Assembly (NCBI GenBank): GCA_016297805.1
Contig: JAEDFX010000112.1
Span: forward strand, 1 to 6,696
Length of the DNA stretch: 6,696 nt
Reading direction: 5' to 3'
DNA from: Treponema sp.
GTDB lineage: Bacteria > Spirochaetota > Spirochaetia > Treponematales > Treponemataceae
Part shown: positions 1 to 4,679 of the stretch, piece by piece
How positions within the stretch are numbered: the first letter of the stretch is position 1
How the letters are laid out: every line of letters starts with the position of its first letter
The notes under the pieces: model-generated
Seen by the model: only the letters and a program-made list of their open reading frames with translations
Databases searched by the model: none
Told to the model about the DNA's origin: nothing
Made by a program: the position numbers and the translations under genes

Positions 1-358
1 TACTATGGTATTTTCTTAGATACATAGAATATTCAAGCATTGCATTTGCATCACCGGATTCTGCTTTCTGTTTTGTCTCGAAAATAAACTCAGGAATAAT
101 TCTGAATGTACCGTCTCCAATGCCAATAAACTTAAAATCAATCCCTATTTTTCTTTTCAGAGTAGCTGTAAGAAAACGAAACACCTTCATTACGCCGAAT
201 CCACGTGTATTGTGTACTAGATTTGTATCAATCAACTGATAAATAAACTTTATCCGACGACTTCTACAAAAATTATATTCCCGAACACTAAAGTCCAGCC
301 ATTCTACAGGTTTAGATTCAAATTTCTTTCTAAGCTTTTCGTATTTTTTAAGATTCAT
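1..358 (-). CDS. Hypothetical protein with a Sel1-like repeat starting at the window edge (partial)
   Basis: An open frame of 119 codons starts at ATG 358-356 and runs off the left edge without a stop. Residues 1-93 match no family I know and are basic, with a cluster RSRR at 32-35. Residues 94-113 (ETKQKAESGDANAMLEYSMY) have the A-x-x-G-D-A-x-A-x-x-x-x-x-x-x-Y spacing that opens a Sel1-like (SLR, TPR-related) repeat, so the missing part probably holds further repeats. Such repeats usually mediate protein-protein contacts; no signal peptide is visible, so a cytoplasmic place is likely. The ATG is the only start before an upstream TGA in the same frame. The SD-like GAGGTG (375-380) is 16 nt from the ATG, longer than usual, and sits directly beside a stable hairpin. 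The gene follows the decayed alphaCTD gene on the same strand with a 79-nt gap. Function unknown. Confidence 0.7.
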   Translation of the reverse strand, partial: MNLKKYEKLRKKFESKPVEWLDFSVREYNFCRSRRIKFIYQLIDTNLVHNTRGFGVMKVFRFLTATLKRKIGIDFKFIGIGDGTFRIIPEFIFETKQKAESGDANAMLEYSMYLRKYHS

Positions 359-380
359 AGTTATCGTTAAAAATCACCTC

Positions 381-409
381 ACATCCTCGTACTTTTTACA
401 CGAGGATGT
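381..409 (-). promoter_or_regulatory. Hairpin in the leader of the Sel1-like gene, abutting its ribosome binding site
   Basis: ACATCCTCGT (381-390) and ACGAGGATGT (400-409) form a perfect 10-bp inverted repeat around a 9-nt loop. Read on the minus strand it ends exactly where the SD-like GAGGTG (375-380) of the next gene begins. No T-run follows the stem directly (a short ATTTTT comes about 6 nt later), so it is a poor intrinsic terminator. Control of ribosome access, or a processing or mRNA-stabilising hairpin, is an inference from position. Confidence 0.5.
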
Positions 410-437
410 ATTGCTGATTGTAAAAACAGATTACATC

Positions 438-790
438 TTATGATTTATCAGATTCTTCTTTCTAGTCTGACTCTACCAAATTAACATTTCTGTAATTTTT
501 CATTCCCAACGATAAATCAAATTCTAGAAGCTTTTTTCTGATTTCTAACAAACTTACCTTGTCAAGGTTTCTTTTCTTGGAAAGTTAATCTTCAGTTTTT
601 TTAGTTAATTCAAAAACAGTTCTAATATTTGCGTTTTTCAAACAGTTAGATGCTCGAACTGAAAAGCCTAATTCTTCAATCGGTTTATTAAGCAATTGGA
701 GAACTGCATCGTCTTTAATGTCATCTAAATTTTAGATGACATCTGCATCAGAATCTAACTTTTCTTAAGTTAGCAAGATCCTGTTTTCAT
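438..790 (-). pseudogene. Decayed stand-alone RNA polymerase alpha C-terminal domain (alphaCTD) protein
   Basis: One minus-strand frame from about 731 to 465, read across a stop, gives an unmistakable alphaCTD. It contains LLNKPIEELGFSVRASNCLK, NIRTVFELTKKTED, a stop, then LSKKRNLDKVSLLEIRKKL and LSLGM. The E. coli counterpart has VRSANCLK, NLGKKSLTEI and LSLGM. Equivalents of the DNA-contacting residues R265, N268, C269 and K271 are kept, while G296 and K298 of the NLGKKS loop are D and V. Only the CTD is present, with no alpha N-terminal domain, so this was a small orphan protein and not rpoA. It is broken by in-frame TAA at 767-765, 734-732 and 587-585 and TAG at 464-462, with a final TAA at 440-438. 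An ATG at 790-788 with a fair SD (AAGGGA) sits 8 nt after the stop of the preceding gene but is in a different frame from the domain. This implies at least one frameshift near the 5' end. It was probably cotranscribed with the gene at 799-1488. An intact but recoded gene is much less likely, because long neighbouring frames contain no TAA or TAG. Confidence 0.8.
718..742. repeat. Near-perfect 25-bp palindrome
   Basis: ATGTCATCTAAA (718-729), a single T (730) and TTTAGATGACAT (731-742) form a perfect 12-bp inverted repeat with a 1-base centre. It lies inside the decayed alphaCTD gene, across codons that include the in-frame TAA at 734-732. It may be an operator-like site for a dimeric regulator. 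It may equally be a quasi-palindrome made perfect by template switching, which would also explain the local stop. There is no T-tract beyond it on either strand, so it is not a terminator. Confidence 0.7.
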
Positions 791-798
791 TATTTCCC

Positions 799-1488
799 TT
801 ATTTTATGACTTTATATGTGATGCACATAATTTTTTTTCCGTTTTTTATCACATTTTCCAAAATCGTTTCAAAGGTTTCTTTTGCATTTGTATATCTAAC
901 AAGTTTGAAGACATCATCATCAGAGTACACGAAATAATTTGCATCCCCCTGATTGGATCCGTCGAAAACTTTCCTTCCTTTCGAATCATATGCAATCAAA
1001 TGCTCTCTCTCATCACTTTTTAGAAGAATCAATCTTCCATGGCTGTCATATTCTTTGGTTCGAACACTTGTTTTGCCATCGACGTGTGTCGTTGCTTTTT
1101 TAATTTCATTACCATTTTGGTCATATTCAAAGGTAATAGTTTCATCACCGAATTTGGCAATCAAAGGGGTTCTGTTTGGACTGTACTTTTCAACAATTAA
1201 TTCTTCTGTAGTTCCATCTGCGTTTGCAGTTTTTACCAAATTGCCGTTTTCATCAAATTGATTTTTAAAGAAAAGTTTTCCATTCTGATATAATTCCTGA
1301 CTTTTCATTTTACCATTGCTGTGATATTCATAGTTATTCAATGTTCCATCATAAGATTCGATTTTGACAAGTCTTTCATTATCATCGTAATACTGGAAAT
1401 CAGTGACTTCTGCCTTACGAGTGTAAGTATCAGTTCCAGCCTTAAAAGTAATTTCTTTTGTTTCACCGAAGTTAATTGTTGTGTTCAT
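799..1488 (-). CDS. YwqK/RHS-like repeat protein, cytoplasmic, function unknown
   Basis: This 229-residue protein is built of degenerate beta-type repeats of about 15-20 residues around Y-D-x-x-G-x-x. Examples are YYDDNERLVKIESYDG (33-48), YEYHSNGKMKSQELYQNG (53-70), FDENGNLVKTANADG (78-92), YDQNGNEIKKATTHVDG (122-138), YDSHGRLILLKSDE (147-160) and YDSKGRKVFDGS (167-178). Such repeats occur in YwqK-family proteins (YwqK is an antitoxin in Bacillus) and in RHS/YD-repeat proteins. No signal peptide or membrane segment is visible, and it is far too short for an RHS toxin shell. The ATG (1488-1486) follows a strong SD, AAGGAG (1494-1499), with 4 nt between. The gene stops with TAA 8 nt before the ATG of the broken alphaCTD gene, which suggests one transcript. 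A toxin partner is not evident here, so an antitoxin role is only a possibility. The family resemblance is fairly sure and the function is not. Confidence 0.8.
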   Translation of the reverse strand: MNTTINFGETKEITFKAGTDTYTRKAEVTDFQYYDDNERLVKIESYDGTLNNYEYHSNGKMKSQELYQNGKLFFKNQFDENGNLVKTANADGTTEELIVEKYSPNRTPLIAKFGDETITFEYDQNGNEIKKATTHVDGKTSVRTKEYDSHGRLILLKSDEREHLIAYDSKGRKVFDGSNQGDANYFVYSDDDVFKLVRYTNAKETFETILENVIKNGKKIMCITYKVIK

Positions 1489-1553
1489 ATTTCTCCTTAA
1501 AAAATTGCTAATATAAAAATGATTTATAAAGATACGACGATCTATGATGCCTC

Positions 1554-1682
1554 CTATTCATCCTCATCCGTATCAACTCTGTATGTTTGCCTACTGTAGA
1601 ATTCAGTAACGCCTTCCCAGGTGAGAAACTGAAGTGAACAGCTCACAGCATCACCGATTGTAATACCAGAAATAGTGTTCAT
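1554..1682 (-). CDS. Possible 42-residue hypothetical protein or gene remnant
   Basis: This short frame runs from ATG 1682-1680 to TAG 1556-1554. It begins MNTISGITIGDAVSC, has FLTWEGVTEFYSRQTYRV in the middle and ends in an acidic DTDEDE. A weak SD-like AGGTG lies about 9 nt upstream, and the start is inside an inverted repeat (1675-1694). It lies 65 nt upstream of the YwqK-like gene on the same strand and could be its operon partner. A second ATG 27 nt upstream (1709-1707) opens another frame, MAKVTGVQIDEHYF, that stops after 19 codons. Joining the two by a one-base shift would give one longer protein, so this may be the tail of a frameshifted gene. I recognise no family. Confidence 0.4.
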   Translation of the reverse strand: MNTISGITIGDAVSCSLQFLTWEGVTEFYSRQTYRVDTDEDE

Positions 1683-1694
1683 CTATTTGAACAC
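1675..1694 (-). promoter_or_regulatory. Inverted repeat overlapping the start codon of the 42-residue ORF
   Basis: GTGTTCA (1675-1681) and TGAACAC (1688-1694) form a perfect 7-bp inverted repeat with a 6-nt spacer. On the minus-strand transcript one arm overlaps the start codon and the other covers the SD-like AGGTG. Folding would hide the start. As DNA it could equally be a small operator. Seven base pairs in AT-rich sequence can arise by chance, so the call rests mainly on its position. Confidence 0.35.
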
Positions 1695-1737
1695 CTGTCA
1701 CTTTAGCCATCTATATATAGACAAATAATTTCAAAGA

Positions 1738-1787
1738 AAGCGTCCATATAAAATTAACTTTGATTTCTGTTGAACCTATGGACGCTT
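1738..1787. repeat. 11-bp perfect inverted repeat with a 28-nt loop
   Basis: AAGCGTCCATA (1738-1748) matches TATGGACGCTT (1777-1787) as a perfect inverted repeat around 28 nt. It lies in the leader upstream of the 42-residue ORF and the YwqK-like gene. On the plus strand a run of seven T occurs at 1800-1806, 12 nt past the stem, too far for a normal terminator and with a long loop. It may be a leader RNA hairpin, a paired operator or the scar of a lost small element. No flanking direct repeats were seen. Confidence 0.5.
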
Positions 1788-1838
1788 GCCCTGCCTCTGT
1801 TTTTTTGAGTTAGGGATGTTTGTTTTGGTTCAATAATA

Positions 1839-1844
1839 ATTATA
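1839..1844 (-). promoter_or_regulatory. Possible -10 box upstream of the 42-residue ORF and YwqK-like gene
   Basis: A perfect TATAAT reads on the minus strand at 1844-1839, with no convincing -35 box 16-18 nt upstream. If used, the transcript would begin near 1832 and carry a leader of about 150 nt holding the 11-bp inverted repeat. TATAAT is common by chance in DNA this AT-rich. Confidence 0.25.
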
Positions 1845-1951
1845 CAAAATCACTCTGTCATTTTATAAGAGAGTAATAATTACCTAAAAACCATGGGGAG
1901 ATTCCCTCTTTACTTTGTAAGAATGACCTGCATTTTTCGCAACAAGATTTT

Positions 1952-2713
1952 TCATATTGCACATTTTATCATTCGTTCAAAATCAGCAAGAACCATATCC
2001 TGAAGTTCCGGAGTTTTATTGCAATATTCAAAATATATTGCAGTTCGCTTTTTTCCTGTTTTCACACGCTTACCATTGACGTTTTTAAAAACATCTACTT
2101 TTCTAACATAGAAATACGGATCAACATCAAGTTGCCTTAATTTAATGTAAAGATTCTTCCAATTCGTTTTGAATATTTTTATCAACACAAGGTCAGTGTT
2201 TTTTACATATGAGTGTACTTTTACTAATTCTTTTCCGAATCTTTTCTTTTCGTACGCCTTAAAATATTTTTCTATTTTTCGATAACGCCGATCAAACAAA
2301 ATGTAACCGTGTGACATAGTATCTTTTCTTTCATACAGAATTTTTCCTTTATATCTGATCTTCTGGACATCATTTGTATGTAGAAGCCTATGCTTTAACA
2401 GATGACCCGAACAACTATAGACAGTTTTATAACCTGAATCATTAAGCCATTTAATAAGTGGAAATATCTTCTTGTCTACTTTACAACCATTCCAATCTAC
2501 CTCATGTAAATCGTCATACCATGACAAATCTTTATCACTGCTATAAGTAATGCTTGTTTTCCCTGTTTTTTTATTATACTGCCTCCTTACCTCAACAAGA
2601 TCATCAGTAAACAATGAGGCTTCCTCCACCCATCTTTTTTCTGCATAGTCCCATAATTTTCTAGTGTTACTCAACAATTCATCTCCCTTTTCCGCCGAGT
2701 TTTCAAATTTCAT
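1952..2713 (-). CDS. Hypothetical protein with a PLIKWLNDSGYKTVYSCSGH motif
   Basis: This 253-residue protein is read from ATG 2713-2711. The frame stays open upstream to a TTG at 2785 (277 residues), but that codon has no SD and the extra 24 residues overlap likely promoter sequence, so I prefer the ATG. Its SD (GAAG, 5 nt away) is weak. The protein is basic and rich in Lys, Arg and Tyr, and probably cytoplasmic. The distinctive part is PLIKWLNDSGYKTVYSCSGH (residues 85-104), followed by GYILFD at about 136. The pattern of an LN..GY.T..SCSGH segment and then a beta strand recalls short hypothetical proteins of bacteria and phages; I know no proven function for it. The Cys and His could bind metal. 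The gene is transcribed divergently from the LRR-wHTH and sigma unit, from a shared 139-bp intergenic region. Confidence 0.75.
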   Translation of the reverse strand: MKFENSAEKGDELLSNTRKLWDYAEKRWVEEASLFTDDLVEVRRQYNKKTGKTSITYSSDKDLSWYDDLHEVDWNGCKVDKKIFPLIKWLNDSGYKTVYSCSGHLLKHRLLHTNDVQKIRYKGKILYERKDTMSHGYILFDRRYRKIEKYFKAYEKKRFGKELVKVHSYVKNTDLVLIKIFKTNWKNLYIKLRQLDVDPYFYVRKVDVFKNVNGKRVKTGKKRTAIYFEYCNKTPELQDMVLADFERMIKCAI

Positions 2714-2754
2714 AATCACTTCATTATGATTTTCCCTTTCCCATCTAATTATAT

Positions 2755-2785
2755 AATATAACTCTATCACTTGATGATATTTCAA
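2755..2785 (-). promoter_or_regulatory. Candidate promoter for the SCSGH-motif gene
   Basis: TTGAAA (2785-2780) and TATATT (2760-2755) stand 19 nt apart on the minus strand. An overlapping TATAAT lies just downstream at 2753-2748. The resulting leader of about 30 nt fits the ATG at 2713 and argues against the TTG start at 2785. The spacer is longer than ideal and the region is extremely AT-rich. Confidence 0.3.
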
Positions 2786-2813
2786 ACAAAAAAATGAATT
2801 ACCGTTATTTTCA

Positions 2814-2822
2814 TGATATAAT
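2814..2822 (+). promoter_or_regulatory. Extended -10 promoter for the LRR-wHTH and sigma unit
   Basis: TGATATAAT is a perfect TATAAT (2817-2822) with the extended -10 TG one base upstream. The sequence where a -35 box would lie is poor, as is normal for extended -10 promoters. Transcription would begin about 22 nt before the TTG start codon. It points away from the candidate promoter of the divergent gene, so the two genes could share control. Confidence 0.5.
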
Positions 2823-2840
2823 TAATCGATATATGTAACT

Positions 2841-2844
2841 GGAG
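2841..2844 (+). promoter_or_regulatory. Ribosome binding site that decides the TTG start of the LRR-wHTH gene
   Basis: GGAG lies 8 nt before the TTG at 2853. No in-frame ATG stands nearby, and the protein begins MNTEFILKHDPL from this codon, so TTG initiation is well supported. Confidence 0.7.
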
Positions 2845-2852
2845 ATATTATT

Positions 2853-4007
2853 TTGAACACGGAATTTATCCTTAAACATGATCCTCTTAGAAAAAGGGTT
2901 TATTTAACTCATTATTTTGGGAAAAGTAAAATTGTCACCATTCCGAATGGAGTTACAGATATTATGCCATTTGCTTTTGTCAACTATGAAAGTTCAAATG
3001 AAATAAAAACAAATAGTATAATAGAAGAAATTATTCTTCCAAATAGTGTAACAAATATTGAAACAGAAGCATTTGCAGGTTGTCTTGCACTAAAAAAAAT
3101 CCAATGGCCAAAAAACAAATCCCTAAGCATTCAAGGACTCCCCTTCAGGTTCTGCTCATCGCTTGAAAAAATCGAAATACCTGAAAGTGTGAAATCACTT
3201 CTGCTCTTTTATATCCCGGATAATTTGAAAGAGATACTAATTCATGATGACATAAGAAGCGTTTATCCATTCAACTACGAATCCATAATGGATACCGACA
3301 GAGATTTCGGACTGGCAACAACTTTGGAATTCTTTGAACGGAATCTTGCTTATGACATAGTTGATGGCTGGTTGATAAACAGAAAAAATAAAACTGCATT
3401 ATTAAGGATTATCAATGATACTCCGGAAACAAGAATCCCAGACGGAATCGAAAAAATCGGAATGTTTGCCTTAAATGAGAGGAACATTAACAAAAGAAAA
3501 ATTAACGATGCTACAGAATCTGAAATCATTCCGGTAAAGAAAGTAACAATTCCAAAGAGTGTAAAAGAAATCTCAAAAGGAGCATTCTGGTACTGCAAGG
3601 AATTAAGAACAGTAGTCTACGAAGGCAAGTCCAGTTCACTGACTGTTAAAGCCGGAGCTTTTAAGAAATGCGGAAACTTCAACCAAAATGAAATACAATG
3701 TCTGGATAAAAAAATAGGTGTAAAAAAGCGGAATACAACTTCCCAGTTTGAACGCTGGATTCTGATCCATAAAGCCATTAAATCAGGAATCTACCCTAAC
3801 ACTGAGAAACTTCGTCAGTTATGCAGCGAAGCAAATGAAAATGAAAATGTATCCATTGCCTCCATCAGCCGTGATTTAAAGGATTTGAGAATCCGTTTTT
3901 CAGCACCATTGGAGTTTGACAGAAAAAACCATGGATATTACTACAAGAATCCTGACTTTGAACTAGACATATTAAATTCTGAACGAAGGGATCTTCCCTT
4001 TCTATGA
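2853..4007 (+). CDS. BspA-type LRR protein fused to a C-terminal WYL-regulator-type winged HTH
   Basis: This is a 384-residue protein from a TTG start. Residues about 24-110 and 190-275 carry BspA-like (LRR_5) repeats: IPNGVTDIMPFAF, LPNSVTNIETEAFAGC, IPDGIEKIGMFAL and IPKSVKEISKGAFWYC. The linker DGWLINRKNKTALL (171-184) is also typical of BspA repeat proteins. There is no signal peptide, so unlike surface BspA proteins it should be intracellular. Residues about 298-372 change character. FERWILIHKAIKSGIYPN, then a recognition-helix segment SIASISRDLKDLR, then a wing APLEFDRKNHGYYYKNP, follow the N-terminal wHTH of WYL/PafB-type regulators almost motif by motif. In those proteins the HTH is N-terminal and a WYL ligand domain follows. 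Here the HTH is C-terminal, no WYL domain exists and LRRs precede it. I infer a DNA-binding regulator whose LRR part senses or binds a partner. The sigma gene follows after 18 nt in the same frame, past tandem TGA stops, and is probably in the same operon. Confidence 0.85.
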   Translation: MNTEFILKHDPLRKRVYLTHYFGKSKIVTIPNGVTDIMPFAFVNYESSNEIKTNSIIEEIILPNSVTNIETEAFAGCLALKKIQWPKNKSLSIQGLPFRFCSSLEKIEIPESVKSLLLFYIPDNLKEILIHDDIRSVYPFNYESIMDTDRDFGLATTLEFFERNLAYDIVDGWLINRKNKTALLRIINDTPETRIPDGIEKIGMFALNERNINKRKINDATESEIIPVKKVTIPKSVKEISKGAFWYCKELRTVVYEGKSSSLTVKAGAFKKCGNFNQNEIQCLDKKIGVKKRNTTSQFERWILIHKAIKSGIYPNTEKLRQLCSEANENENVSIASISRDLKDLRIRFSAPLEFDRKNHGYYYKNPDFELDILNSERRDLPFL

Positions 4008-4025
4008 TGAAGGATATTTAGCACC

Positions 4026-4679
4026 ATGTCTGAAATAAATCCAACCATGTCAGCAGACGAAGAGAAAATGCTCATCCAGAAAGCTCAAAACAATGACAGT
4101 AAGGCTATGAACAAACTTCTCTTCATGCACAGAAAGTACATATACAAAGTTGCACGCGATAAGATAAAAAAGTATAAAAATTGCAACATAGAGATTAGTG
4201 ATCTATTCACGGAAGGAAGCATCGGCTTAATTACTGCAATTCAAAAGTTTGACCTTTCACGTGAAAATAAATTATTAACCTATGCATCTTGGTACATAAA
4301 TCAGAAGATAACCTCATATATAGTTAATGAACTCTCAAGCCAAAATAAACTAAGCCTTGATGCAGAAAACAAAAATGGCGGAATACTCCTTGATACCATT
4401 TCCGATACTAAAATGCAGTCTCCTGAAGCTCAGGCTGAAGAACAGAACGCCAAACTCGTACTGCGGCAGAGCATCATTGAACATATGAACATTTTGACAG
4501 AAAAAGAACGCAGGGTCCTTACGTTAAAATACGGTCTAGAGAATGGCCGACAAATGACATCTTCTGAAATTAAAGATGAATTAAAGTGCTCTCGCGCTGC
4601 TGTTCGTGACATTGAATTGTCAATCCGATTCAAACTGGAAAAAGCCGGAGTAGATTTTAACCTGAAGCTCACAAACTAA
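4026..4679 (+). CDS. Sigma-70 family RNA polymerase sigma factor lacking most of region 3
   Basis: This 217-residue protein should direct RNA polymerase to its own promoter class. Region 2 covers about residues 27-100. It contains DLFTEGSIGLITAIQKFD (59-76), the core-binding 2.2 segment, and LLTYASWYINQKI (83-95), the melting and -10 recognition part that resembles the STYATWWIRQAI of primary sigmas. A linker, SLDAENKNGGILLDTISD (110-127), echoes the SLD-x-P start of region 3 in RpoD/RpoH-type factors, but the rest of region 3 is short. Region 4 (about 156-205) holds LTEKERRVLTLKYGL and a helix-turn-helix, TSSEIKDELKCSRAAVRDIE. This pattern is nearer to group 2/3 sigmas than to ECF sigmas. 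The ATG has an AAGGA SD (4010-4014) at a somewhat long 11-nt spacing. It follows the LRR-wHTH gene as a likely operon partner. No anti-sigma factor is evident. Its last 11 bp overlap the convergent gene. Confidence 0.9.
   Translation: MSEINPTMSADEEKMLIQKAQNNDSKAMNKLLFMHRKYIYKVARDKIKKYKNCNIEISDLFTEGSIGLITAIQKFDLSRENKLLTYASWYINQKITSYIVNELSSQNKLSLDAENKNGGILLDTISDTKMQSPEAQAEEQNAKLVLRQSIIEHMNILTEKERRVLTLKYGLENGRQMTSSEIKDELKCSRAAVRDIELSIRFKLEKAGVDFNLKLTN

Noticed and set aside
953..1261. Open frame of 102 codons on the plus strand
   Set aside because: It is antisense to the clear YwqK-like repeat gene and shows no domain of its own.
1896..1912. GGGA/TCCC hairpin with following T-run as terminator of the SCSGH-motif gene
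   Set aside because: On the minus strand the stem is only 4-5 bp and the T-run is separated by CATGG, which is too weak to call.
2714..2785. 24-residue N-terminal extension of the SCSGH-motif protein from a TTG codon
   Set aside because: There is no SD before the TTG, and the stretch overlaps likely promoter elements for the downstream ATG.
3350..3598. Minus-strand frame of 82 codons with hydrophobic segments
   Set aside because: It is the antisense shadow of the LRR repeats; the hydrophobic look comes from reverse-reading Lys/Asn-rich codons.
4430..4672. Minus-strand frame of 80 codons
   Set aside because: It is antisense to sigma region 4, which is certain coding sequence.
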